The notes beneath the pieces were generated by a model. It was not told the origin of the DNA. It worked only from the letters and a program-made list of their open reading frames with translations, and ran no database searches. Below, piece by piece: positions 19,901-33,995 of a DNA stretch of 64,000 nt. Position numbers and translations under genes: made by a program. The stretch lies in contig CP060419.1 of assembly GCA_025232375.1 (NCBI GenBank), forward strand, positions 247,001-311,000. Direction: 5' to 3'. The first letter of the stretch is position 1; every line of letters starts with the position of its first letter. This DNA is from Pseudoxanthomonas sp. NC8. GTDB taxonomy: Bacteria; Pseudomonadota; Gammaproteobacteria; Xanthomonadales; Xanthomonadaceae.

Positions 19901-20748
19901 TCAGTCCGCGGTGACCAGCACCGGGTCGCGCTCGCGCAGCGCGGCGTAGCAGGCATCGGTCTGCGGGCGCACGCCGTGCCAGTGCTCGAATGCTTCCGCC
20001 GCCTGCTCGACCAGCATGCCCAGGCCGTCGACCACGTCGTGGCAGCCGGCGGCGCGGGCCTGGGCGAGGAAGTCGATCGCCGCTTCCCCGTAGTTCACGT
20101 CCACGGCCAGGGTGCGGCTGTTGACCAGCGACAGCGGCGCGCTGAAGCCGGAGCCCTCGCCGCGGCCGGCGGAGGTGGCGTTGACGATCAGTTCGAAGTC
20201 GCCCAGTTCGCGCAGGTCCTGCCAGTAGCGCGAATGGGCGCGGGCCGGCTCGCCCAGCGCGTCGGCCAGCGCGTCGGCGCGTTCCGGCGTGCGGTTGACC
20301 ACGACCAGTTCCCCGATGCCGGCATCCAGCAGAGCCGGGGCCACGCCGCGCGCGGCGCCGCCGGCTCCCAGCAGCAGCACGCGCCGTGCGCGCAGGTCCG
20401 CGCCGTGGCGCCCGGTCAGGTCGCGCACCAGGCCGGCGCCGTCGGTGTTGTCGCCATGCCACTGGCCGTCGTTGCGGGTGAGCGTGTTGACCGCGCCGGC
20501 GCGCCGGGCGCGGTCGGTGGTCCGCGCGCACAGCGCGTATGCGGCCTCCTTCAGCGGCAGGGTCACGTTGCCGCCGCGTCCCCCTCGCCGGCGAAGTGCT
20601 CAAGCGTGGCGGCGAAATCCTGCGGCGGCGCGTCGATGGCGGTGTATTCCAGCGCGATGCCGAGCTGGCGGGCGAAGGCGGCGTGGATGCGGGGCGAAAG
20701 CGAGTGGCTGATCGGATGGCCGAAGACGGCGTATCGGGCGATGGACAT
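19901..20748 (-). CDS. aroE: Shikimate dehydrogenase
   Basis: NADPH-dependent reduction of 3-dehydroshikimate in the chorismate pathway. Substrate-site motif [14 protein letters not shown] lies at the start. The catalytic Lys is in TLPLKEAA and the Asp in [12 protein letters not shown], with the NADP loop [16 protein letters not shown] and the adenosine-phosphate-binding NRTPERA. One frame break near 20570, between the N-terminal 61 residues and TLPLKEAA. Repaired length is about 282 residues. Chorismate from this pathway also feeds the chorismatase at 58712. Confidence 0.93.
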
Positions 20749-20798
20749 GGCGTGGTAAGAATCCGCGGGTCAGGGAAAAACTGCCGGGAGCGAACACC

Positions 20799-21686
20799 AT
20801 GAAGCGTGCACGGGGCGTCGCCGTCGCCTGCAGTCTACTCTCCGCCCCGGCGCTGGCGCAGCTTGCCGAGTACGGCATCGAGGGCATCTGGACGGTGTCC
20901 ACCCGCGACGCCGAACTGCGCGGCAGCGTCGCGCCCGACGGCAAACGCATGGTCTGGGGCAGCGATCGCGCCGGTGGGCCCGGTGGCGGCGACCTGTGGC
21001 AGGCGCGCAACGAAAACGGCCGCTGGCTCGATCCGCAGCCGTTGCCGTTCAACACCGCCGCGCTTGAAGCCGAGCCGATGTTCAGTGCCGATGGGCGCTG
21101 GCTGTACTTCGTGTCCGACCGTACCGGTGGCGCCGGCGGACGCGACCTGTACCGGGTCGCGGTCGGGGACGGTGGCGGCTTCGGCACGCCGCAGCGGCTG
21201 CGCGACGGCATCAACACGCGTGGCAACGAGCGTTCGCCCACCCCGGCGGCCGACGGACAGGGCCTGCTGTTCTCCAGCGACCGCCGCGGCGGTGCCGGCG
21301 GCTACGACCTGTACCGCGCGTCGCTGCAGGGCGCGATGGCGGCGACGCCGCTGCCCGGGGTGAACACCACCGCCGACGAGATCGACGCGGCCTGGCTGGA
21401 CGGCGGCCGTGCGCTGCTGTTCTCGCGCGGCGACGAGGCGGCGGGCATCGCGCGGCTGTACGTGGCCGCCTGCGATGGCAGCGGCTACGCCGGGTCCGTG
21501 CCATGGACGCTGTCGTTCAATACCGGGGACGGCTACACCCGGGCCCCGGTGGCCGACCCGTCGCGCCCGGGCGAGGGCACGGTGACCGGTTCGGCGCGCT
21601 CGCCCGGGGCCGGCAAGTCCGACCTGTACCGGATCGTGCTGCCGACCCGCCGCGGCGGGGACGGCTGCCTGCCGCCGGCCGGCTGA
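20799..21686 (+). CDS. Exported PD40 (TolB-like beta-propeller) repeat protein
   Basis: 295 residues, intact. An N-terminal signal peptide ends SAPALA. At least four WD40-like PD40 repeats follow, each with a GSDRxGGxGGxDL-type turn: WGSDRAGGPGGGDLW, VSDRTGGAGGRDLY, SSDRRGGAGGYDLY and SARSPGAGKSDLYR. Such propellers occur in TolB, OmpA-linked and peptidoglycan-associated proteins and probably bind a partner in the periplasm. The protein stands alone here, divergent from aroE, and I cannot name a partner. Confidence 0.75.
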   Translation: MKRARGVAVACSLLSAPALAQLAEYGIEGIWTVSTRDAELRGSVAPDGKRMVWGSDRAGGPGGGDLWQARNENGRWLDPQPLPFNTAALEAEPMFSADGRWLYFVSDRTGGAGGRDLYRVAVGDGGGFGTPQRLRDGINTRGNERSPTPAADGQGLLFSSDRRGGAGGYDLYRASLQGAMAATPLPGVNTTADEIDAAWLDGGRALLFSRGDEAAGIARLYVAACDGSGYAGSVPWTLSFNTGDGYTRAPVADPSRPGEGTVTGSARSPGAGKSDLYRIVLPTRRGGDGCLPPAG

Positions 21687-21775
21687 GCGCGTCGCCCGAA
21701 TCGGGGCTCCGGCGCGCCCCGCCCGTCCACGTTCCCGGCCCACGCTCCGCGCGTGGCGGAAGCGTCGGCCCGTGC

Positions 21776-24298
21776 TCAGTACACGTCGCGCCGGTAGCGG
21801 CCCTCGGCGGGTAAGGCGTTCGAGTTCCTCCGCGCCCAGCAGCGTGCGCAGCGCTTCGTCCACGCCCTGGGCCATGCCCTGCAGGCTGCCGCAGACGTGG
21901 ATCGTGGCTCCCGCCGCGAGGAAGGCGCGGACCTGTTCGCCGGCCCCGGCCAGCAGGTGCTGCACATAGACCTTGTCGGCCTTGGTCGCGGGAGAACGCT
22001 AAGGTCAAGCCGGCGCAGGTGGCCGCTGTCGTGCCATTGGCGCAGTTCGGCGTCGAACAGCCGGTCGTGTGCGGCCGAGCGTTCGCCGAACAGCAGCCAG
22101 TGGCCATGCACGCCGGCGTGCGCGGCCTCGCGCAGCAGGCTGCGCAGGCCGGCGATGCCGGTGCCGTTGCCGACCAGCAGCAGCGGGCCGTCGCCCGTGC
22201 GGCGGAAGCCGGGATTGGCGCGCACCCGCGCGTGGATCGACTGGCCGGGCGTCGCGTGCAGGCCGAGCTAAGGCCGATCTTAAGTACCGGAACGGCCGTC
22301 GGCACGCGTCGCCAGCCGTACCACCAGCTGCAGCACGCCATCGCTGGCGACCGAGGCGATCGAGTACTCGCGCAGTGGCAGTCGCGGCAGCGCGTCCAGC
22401 CAGGCCTGCGCGCCGGTTCCATGCGCGACCGGCGCGTCGATGGGCGAGGCGGGCAATACCCGTTCCGCGGCTGCCACGTGCAACGGCATGCCGATGCCGT
22501 CGACCTGCACCGCCGCGTCGGGGTGGGGCCAGCAACGCCAGCGCCGCGCGCACGTCCGCTGCCGGCGACGCCGGCTGCACTTCGAGGATGTCGCCGGCCC
22601 GCCAGCGGGTGGCGTCCGCGGGCGGCTGCAGGTCGATCCGCCACACCGGCGCGCCGGCGCTGCCGGGGTTGAGCAGTTCGCGCCCGGCCAGCGTCCATGC
22701 GTCCAGTGCCGCGTCCGTGGCCGGCGCGGCGGCGTCGATCCCGGTGATCTGCGCCAGCTGCCGCTGCCAGCGCTGCAATGCCCCCGGATCGGCGTTGTCC
22801 ACTTCCACGGTGGGGAACAGCGCCTGCGCGCCCTGTCCGGACAGCCACTGCTCCACGCGCCGCGAGAAGCCGCAGAAGCGTTCGTACTGGCGATCGCCGG
22901 GGCCAGCAGCGCATATCCCAGTTCCGGCAGCGAATGGGCCTTGGCGCAGGATCCGGCGTTCGAACGCGCGCGCCGCGTCCGGTGGCTCGCCGTCGCCGAA
23001 GGTGCTGACCACGAACAGCGCGCGCCGCGCGGCGCCCAGCTGGGTGGCATCGAGCTGGGCCAGCGGCCCACCTGCGCCGGGAAGCCGGCGGCCTGCAGCT
23101 GGCCGGCGGGCCTGCAAAGGCAGGCGCTCGGCGAAACCGCTCTGGCTGGCGAAGCCGACCAGCCAGGGTTCGCCAAGACGGCGGCGGCCGGCACTCCCGC
23201 GCGGGCCGAGCGCAGCGCGCGCTTCTTGCGCCGGCGGTCCAGGTACAGCATCCAGCCGGTGACGAAGAACACGGACATGCACAGGCTGGCCAGCATCACC
23301 GCGATCCGGCCCGGCAGCCCGAAGAAACTGCCCGAGTGCAGCGCGAAGATGCTCGACAGCAGCCGGCGCCCGGTCGGTTGTTCGTCGTAGCGCAGCTGGC
23401 GGCGGATCTCGCCGCTGGCCGGATCGAGTTCCAGGATGTCGTAAGCGCGGCTGTGCGCCGGGTCGGCGGGCGGGATGCGCACCGACAGCGGCTGCCCGGG
23501 GCGGTTGGGCGCGCGCAGGTCCAGCACGCTGCGGCGCGCTTGCGGAATCCCGTCCAGGCTTGCCTGCACCCGGGTGAGATCCACCGCCGCCGGCGCGCTG
23601 GGCTTGCCGCGCACGGGCGGATCGCCGCCGAGCACGCTGACCAGTCCCTCGCGGTACCAACCGTAGGACCAGTACAGGCCGGTGAGCGCGATCAGCAGGT
23701 ACACCAGCAGGCACCAGGTGCCGGCCACCGAATGCAGGCTCCACAGGAAGCTGCGTCCGCTGCGGTTCCATTCCACCGCCCACCGGCGCGCGCGCTCCAC
23801 CATTGCCGCGGCCAGCGCAGGTACAGCCCGGACACGCAGAAGAACAGCAGCGCGAGCACGCTCACCCCGGTGATGGCCTTGCCGCGCTCGCCGGCGGTCA
23901 GGCGCCGGTGCAGGTCTTCGGTGAATTCGAACAGTCCCTGCAGCCGCGGCGCCGGCAGCGCTTCACCGCTGTGCGGGTCGAAGTACAGCGTGCGTTCGTC
24001 CGCGCCGGGTAGGCGCACGCTGGAAGCGCGCTGGCCGGTGGGGTCGAGCAGGATCCGCACCGGAGGCGGACCGCCGTCCAGTGCCAGCCGCCGCGACAGC
24101 TCCGGCAGCGTGACCGGCGCGTGTCCGGCGGCGTGGCGGGCCGCGGTGGCCGCCAGCGCCGGATTGGCCTTGGCGCAGGAGTTCCTCCTCGAAGGACATG
24201 AGCGCGCCGCTCAGTCCCATCACCGCCAGCACCAGGCCGGCGCTGATGCCCAATAACCAGTGCAGCTGGAACAGGAGGTTCTTGAACGTCGTCGGCAC
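21776..24298 (-). CDS. PepSY membrane domain-flavodoxin-ferredoxin reductase fusion (sulfite-reductase-alpha-like)
   Basis: Repaired protein of about 840 residues. The N-terminal PepSY-associated membrane region includes [57 protein letters not shown] and a fourth helix. It is followed by a flavodoxin domain ([17 protein letters not shown]) and an FAD/NADPH reductase domain ([33 protein letters not shown], ending GRYRRDVY). It would pass electrons from NADPH across or into the membrane. The GTG at 24298 fits the family start. At least ten frame breaks, e.g. 24178, about 23800, 23165, 22939, 22269, 22000, 21980 and 21812. Two fragments that look like separate genes are one protein. Confidence 0.82.
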
Positions 24299-24555
24299 TC
24301 GGATCGCCCGCGGGGTGGCAACAGGAGCGCGGATGGTAGAGGAGCAAGCCGGCGGTCCCGCGCGTCCGCAAGCGGACGCGCGAGGAGGATTGTTCATGAC
24401 GATATGACGCCGGATGCGGATGCCCGTTCCGCCGAGGGCTGGCGCCGCCAGCGCTGGCGTCGTGCAGGATCGGCCGGCGCGCGCTGCGTCGGCCCGCCGC
24501 CGGCCGCGCCTGGCACCGCCACGGTCGGCCGCCGCGTGCGGCGCCCGCGCCTTGG

Positions 24556-25605
<1,050 letters not shown>

Positions 25606-26526
25606 TCAGCGCAGCACGTAGTCCTGCGGTTGCAGCGGCGCCGGCAGCGGCCGCTCGCCCAGCGCGTCGAGCAGGTCGATCTCGATGATCCGCGCGAGCG
25701 CGTCCAGCGGCAGGTCGTTGGGCTCCAGTCCGAACGGATCCTCCATCTCGTCGCCGAGCCGGTCCAGGCCGAAGAACGCGTAAGCGAGCAGCGCCGACGC
25801 GAACGGCGTGGCCCAGCCCAGCGCGCCGACTAAGGCCCAGCGGCAGCAGCACGCAGAACAGTAAGGCGAAGCGATGCAGCAGCAGGGTGTAGGCGAACGG
25901 CAGCGGCGTGGTCAGGATCCGCTCGCAGCCGGCCTGGATGGCCGACATCGCCGCCAGCCGCGCCTCGAACACGGTGTAGAGATAGGGCGACAGGCGCCCC
26001 TCGCGCAGGGGTACCGCCAGTTCCGCGGCGATAAGGCCGAGCAGGGCGTCGGGCACGTTCCCGCGTTGCGCCAGGTGCGCGGCCTGATGCGGGTCGAGCC
26101 ATGTCGCCGCCGCGGCGCGGGCGTCGCCGTGACGCAGCCGCGCGGCCAGCGCATGGGCGAAGCCCGCCGCCAGCCGCAGCACGCGCCGCTGCAGGCGCGG
26201 ATCATCGGCCAGCAGCGCATTGCATTCGCGGGCCAGGCTGCGGCTCTCGTGCACCAGCTGGCCCCACAGCTTGCGGCCTTCCCACCAGCGCTCGTGGCAG
26301 GCGTTGTTGCGGAAGCTCAGGAAGATCGACAGCGCCTAAGGCCGAGCAGGGTGAACGGCGCCACGCCCAGCCGGTCGATGGCGTGCAGGGGCAGGTGCGC
26401 GCACAGCAGCGACACGATAAGGCCGAGCAGGAAGATCACCGCCACCTTCGGCGCGATCGCCGGCACGATGGAGCCGCGCATGATGTACAGGAGTTGCCAG
26501 CTGCGGGGACGGGGGCGGACGATCAT
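25606..26526 (-). CDS. Bestrophin-like (UPF0187) membrane protein
   Basis: Putative ion channel of the bestrophin/YneE family. N-terminus RPRPRSWQLLYIMRGSIVPAI leads into two helices. After repair the signature [28 protein letters not shown] follows, and near the C-terminus FFGLDRLGDEMEDPFGLEPNDLPL, the acidic regulatory segment. Frame breaks: 26337 (GCGCCTAAGGCC for GCGCCAGGCC, two extra bases) and 25831 (GACTAAGGCCC for GACCAGGCCC, one extra). In-frame TTA and CTT leucines at 25862, 26030 and 26417 lie in the same context. About 305 residues. It lies 61 bases upstream of hemB. Confidence 0.87.
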
Positions 26527-26697
26527 GCGGGGGCGGTGGCGTTGCGACGTGGCGCAAGGCCGCGCACGATAGCCGCTGGGGCCCCGGTCCGCGACCGTTG
26601 CCGCCGATACCGCGCCGCGCGGGAGTCCAGGGGTTCGCGGCCGATTCACCCGGGCCGGCCGAAGATGGCCACCTCGACACCCTGCAGGGGACCGACC

Positions 26698-29575
<2,878 letters not shown>

Positions 29576-29637
29576 TCACCGCGCGTCACCCCGGTGGCCC
29601 CGGATGTCCACCTGTTGTCCGAAACTGTCCTATAGAC

Positions 29638-29650
29638 TGACAACGTTGTC
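29638..29650. promoter_or_regulatory. LacI-type operator candidate 1
   Basis: TGACAACGTTGTC includes the perfect 12-base palindrome GACAACGTTGTC with a central CG. This is the shape of LacI-family operators, such as those reported for NagR-type sugar regulators (AATGACARCGYTGTCATT in Shewanella). It lies 140 bases upstream of the S9 peptidase start and 357 bases (centre to centre) from the matching site at 29995, so looping between the two is possible. Confidence 0.6.
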
Positions 29651-29862
29651 TAAGTGGCAAGACATGGAAAACTGGAAATCCGTCATTGTCTCTTAAATGT
29701 ATTTAACTTCTCGAATATTCATGTAACGTGATTTCACGCGACAGGGCGAGAATCGGGCCGGTTTCAGGCACGCGAAAGCCGGGGCGGTTCGAGGCTGATC
29801 CGGGGGCATCGCAATCCCGGCTTCAAAGGCAAGGCGGCGCCGTTCGATAAAAATCAAAGAGA

Positions 29863-29870
29863 TAGCGCTA
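29863..29870. promoter_or_regulatory. LacI-type operator candidate 2 (TAGCGCTA)
   Basis: GATAGCGCTAAC is centred on the 8-base palindrome TAGCGCTA, the core of another class of LacI-family operator. It stands in the AT-richer part of the intergenic region. Short, so it could be chance. Confidence 0.35.
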
Positions 29871-29993
29871 ACATTCTGGAATACCTACCCGTAATTTTGC
29901 GCATGACAGCGCTGTTTTGTGTTGCCTTGCAGCATGAAGATGCGGCGGTTTTCCCACTTTTCCGGTGTTTTCCGCGGCTGCGGAACGGGTCGT

Positions 29994-30023
29994 TTGACAA
30001 CGCTGTCAGGCACTGCCTCTAAT
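29994..30023 (+). promoter_or_regulatory. TonB receptor promoter with overlapping LacI-type operator
   Basis: A -35 TTGACA at 29994-29999 and a -10 TCTAAT at 30018-30023 are 18 bases apart. The near-perfect palindrome TGACAACGCTGTCA (29995-30008) covers the -35 box and the spacer, so a bound repressor would block RNA polymerase. Ribosome binding site GGAGGGA is at 30091. Confidence 0.65.
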
Positions 30024-30103
30024 CCGCCGCGTTGACGGCTGTCCGGGGGCAGCCGCCGGCCACAACTCAAATCGAATTCGTGAGATTCCGGGAGGGAAGA
30101 TCC

Positions 30104-33100
30104 ATGAAGCACGTACAAGCCATGCCCGCCAGGCTGGCTGCTCGCGTCGGCGTTGCTGCTGGCGCTGGCGCCAGCGACCCACGCCGCCGCGCAGGACCGC
30201 GGCCAGGCGGCCAGTTCCAGCGCCACCGCTGACCCCACCGAGCTGGATACGGTGGTGGTGACCGGCATCCGCGCCAGCCTCACCTCGTCGATGAACCTCA
30301 AGCGCGACGCGCAGGGCATCGTCGACGGCATCGTTGCCGAGGACATCGGCAAGTTCCCCGACACCAACCTGGCCGAGGCGCTGCAGCGCATCTCCGGCGT
30401 GTCGATCGACCGCACGTCCAGCGGCGAGGGTTCCAAGGTCACCGTCCGCGGCATCGGCCCGGACTTCAACCTGGTCCTGTTCAACGGCCGGCAGATGCCG
30501 GCGTCGAACCTCGGCCCGGGCGGCGGCGGTACGTCGAACTCGCGTTCCTTCGACTTCGCCAACGTCGCCGCCGAGGCGATCGCCGCGATCGAAGTGCACA
30601 AGACCGGCCGCGCCGAGCTGCCGACCGGCGGCATCGGCGCCACGCTGAACGTCAAGAGCGCCCGCCCGCTGGAAATCGGCGAGCCGCTGGCCAACGTCGG
30701 CTTCAAGGCCGTGCACGACACCTCGGCGCGCAACCTGCCGCAGAGCTACCCGGGCGCGCTCGTCACCCCGGAAGTGTCGGGCATCTTCAGCAACACCTAC
30801 GCCGACGGCACCTTCGGCATCACCCTCACCGGCAGCTACCAGGAGCGCGAGTCGGGCTACAGCCAGGCCAGCGTGGCCGACGGCTGGATCACCTTCGCCG
30901 GCGATTCCAACAGCTGGAACGCGCTGCCGCAGCCGGGTAGGGCTATTCGAACCGGATCACCAACCGCCCGGGCCCGGACGACGTCTACGCGCGCCCGCAG
31001 AACACCGGCTACAGCGTCAACGGCGTCCAGCGCCAGCGCACCAACGGCATGTTGACCCTGCAGTGGGCGCCCAGCGACAGCGTCACCGCGACGCTGGACT
31101 ACGCCTACATGGAGAACAAGGTCCAGCAGCAGCGCAGCGAACTGTCGGTGTGGTTCAGCCAGACCGCCGGCGACAGCTCGTGGACCGACGGCCCGGTGGC
31201 CGCGCCGATCATCTATGAAGAGGAATACAACGGCGCCGACCTGTCGATGGGCGGCATGCAGCTGGCCACGAAGAACAGCGGCGACTCGCTCGGCTTCAAC
31301 GTCGAATGGGAAGTCAACGATTCGCTGAGCCTGGAGCTGGACTACCACAACTCCAGCGCCGAATCGCGCCCGGACAGCAACCTCGGCTCGGCCGGCGTGC
31401 TCGGCGTGGCCGCCTACGTGCGCGGCAATACCACCGTCGACTACAGCGGCGAGATTCCGATCGTCAACGTCGTCCTGCCGCCGGGCATGACCGCCGTGCA
31501 GGCCGCCGATGCACTGGTCACCGGCTCGGTGTTCCAGAACAGCTACAACAAGTCCGAGGTCGAGCAGCTGCAGGCCGATGGCCGCTTCAGGTTCGGCGAC
31601 TACTCCGGGCTGGATTTCGGCATCGCCGCCACCGAGGTCAATAACCGCACCGCCGCGGCGGTGATGCAGCGCGACACTGGGGTGGCGTCGGCTCTCCCGC
31701 CGACTACGACGACAGCATCTGGTACGCGGACAACATGTCGCGCTACTTCGACAGCTTCGGCAACAGCAACAACCCCGCCTGGACCGACGATTTTTGGTGT
31801 TCGACTTCGAGCGCCTGCGCCAGGCCGCCATCGCCGCTTCCGGCTGCGCTTCGTGCTACGAGATGCCGCAGCAGTTCACCGACGACCTGCGCACCACCGA
31901 GAAGTCCAAGAGCGCCTACCTGCAGTACACGACCAGCTTCGACTGGTCGATGCCGCTGGACGTGGCCGTCGGCGTCCGCTACGAAAAGACCGAAGTCGAC
32001 TCCTCGGCGCTGGTGCGCATCGCCAACGGCATCTCCAGGATGCGGCCAACGAGCTGTACGTGACCTACCAGCCGGGGCAGGGCTTCACCGAGCTGCAGGG
32101 TGACTACGACTACTTCCTGCCCAACCTCGACCTTACTTGGCACCTCAGCGAAGACATCGTCACCCGCGCCAGCTACAGCGAGACCATCGGCCGGCCGGGC
32201 TGGCAGCAGATCCGGGGCGGCCAGCGCCTTACCAACATCGTCCGCGTCGACGGCGGCGACGGCAGCAGCGGCAACCCGGGCCTGGAGCCGCTCCTCTCGC
32301 GCAACTTCGACCTGTCGCTGGAGTGGTACTACGGCGAATCGAGCTACGCCTCGATCGGCTACTTCCGCAAGAACATCAAGAACTTCATCAGCGACACGAT
32401 CGTGCGCGAGGAGCCCTTCGCACTGCATACGCCGGTGGGTGGTGCCTACTGGAACGCGGCGCTGGCCAACGGCTGCGCGGCGGGCGACATGGTCTGCATC
32501 CGCAACTACATCTTCACCAACTACGCCAACTCGCCGGGTGTCACCGTCACCGGTACCGACTCGTCCGGCGCGCTGACCGGCAGCATCGTCGGCCAGCCGG
32601 GTGATCCGATCGCCGGGTTCGACATCACCACGCCGGCCAACCAGCGGTCCGACCACCTCGACGGCTTCGAGATCAACCTCCAGCACGTGTTCGGTGATTC
32701 GGGCTTCGGCGTGGCGGCGAACTACACCAAGGTCGATTCCGGCCTGACCTTCGACAACAGCGACCTCGGTACCCAGTACCCGATGGTCGGCCTGAGCGAC
32801 TCGGCCAACCTGGTCGGCTTCTACGACAAGAACGCCTGGCAGGTGCGCGTGGCCTACAACTGGCGCGACGAGTTCCTCAACGGCATCGGCGGCGGCGGCA
32901 CCCCGCCCAATCCGAACTGGACCGAAGCCTATGGCCAGGTGGACGCGATCATCAGCTACGAGGTCATGGAGAACCTGACGTTGAGTCTGGAGGGCATCAA
33001 CCTCACCGACGAGACCCAGCGCATCCACGCCCGCCACGAGAACATGGTCCGGTTCGCCACGCAGACCGGCCCCCGCTACATGTTCGGCGTGCGTTACCGC

Positions 33101-33106
33101 TTCTGA
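30104..33106 (+). CDS. TonB-dependent receptor (Xanthomonas/Caulobacter carbohydrate type)
   Basis: Outer-membrane active transporter. Signal peptide (LLASALLLALAPATHAAA after repair), TonB box LDTVVVTG, plug domain (IVAEDIGKFPDTNLAEALQR, GVSIDRTSSGEGSKVTVRG), then a 22-strand-type barrel ending RYMFGVRYRF with the terminal Phe. The plug resembles TIGR01782-type receptors used for plant or chitin sugars. Frame breaks near 30143, 30940, 31680, 31793 and 32036. Repaired length is about 1000 residues. Start at 30104 with GGAGGGA upstream. First gene of a unit with sapC, a cupin and a halogenase-like gene; likely controlled by the LacI-type operators. Confidence 0.9.
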
Positions 33107-33194
33107 CGCCCCCTCTCCGGCGTCACGGACCGCGCGGCGCGTGCCAGGTCGCGGGGTCCAGAAGGGTCGCCGGCAACGGCGTCCCTTCCTTCCA

Positions 33195-33222
33195 CGGGCC
33201 CGCATCCACGGGCCCGGCTTTC
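33195..33222 (+). terminator. Hairpin between the TonB receptor and sapC
   Basis: CGGGCCCG-CATCCA-CGGGCCCG gives an 8-pair stem with a six-base loop, followed by GCTTTCTTC. It lies 90 bases after the receptor stop. It could partly terminate transcription, so that the abundant receptor is made in excess over the three downstream proteins, or protect the receptor mRNA end. Confidence 0.5.
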
Positions 33223-33288
33223 TTCAGGCCCATGGATCGGGCACGATGCCGCGGGACGCGGCGTCCCTGCCTGGTCACACCAAAGCCG

Positions 33289-33995
33289 ATGAGCAACAAC
33301 GTCCTGCTGAACAACGTCGACCACCGGAACCTGCGCGTCGAGGCGGGATACGGCGCGTCTCTCGGCGACAACGTCATGTGCGCGCTCACCTTTCCCGGCG
33401 AGTTCCGCAACGTGCAGGGGCACTACCCGATCGTTTTCCACCGCGAAGCCGCGGGCGGCTTCCGGCCGCTGGTCCTGCTCGGACTGCAGGATGGCGACAA
33501 TCTTTCCTGGACGGCGCGCGCTGGGATGCCACCTACGTGCCGCTGTCGATCCGGCGCCAGCCGTTCCTGATCGGCGCCTCCGGCGAGCAGCGCATGATCC
33601 ACGTCGATCTTGACCATCCGCGGCTGCACGCCGGCGGTGGCCAAGCGCTGTTCCACGACCATGGCGGCGCCACCGACTACCTGGAAGAAGTCCGCTCCGT
33701 GCTGCTTGCCCTGCACGACGGCGTGCTGGCGACGCCGCCGTTCATCGACGCGCTGCTGCGGCACGGGCTGCTGGAGTCCTTCGTCCTGGACATCCAGCTG
33801 GACGACGGTTCGCACAACCGGCTGGCGGGCTTCCACACCATCGACGAGGCGCGGCTGCAGGCGCTCGACGGCGAGGCGCTGGCCGGGCTGGCGCAGGCCG
33901 GCCATCTGCTGCCCATCTACATGGTGCCGGCATCGCTGTCGCGTTTCCGCGACCTGATCGAGCGGATGAACCGCCGCCGTGCTGCCGGTCGCTGA
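33289..33995 (+). CDS. SapC-family protein
   Basis: About 235 residues. Typical start (NNVLLNNVDHRNLRV). GEFRNVQGHYPIVFHR, LGLQDGDNLFLDGARWDATYVPLSIRRQPFLIG and HTIDEARLQALDGEALAGLAQAGHLLPIYM match the proteobacterial SapC family encoded beside TonB receptors. The family name comes from Campylobacter SapC; no enzymatic role is known. One frame break at about 33506 (a T lost in AATCTTTTCCTGG). Its last 17 bases overlap the GTG start of the cupin gene. Confidence 0.85.

Noticed and set aside
23692-24298. A separate PepSY-domain gene upstream of the flavodoxin-reductase
   Set aside because: Membrane-helix order and the typical LYLRW-to-SFLWSLH linkage show one PepSY protein split by a frame break near 23800.
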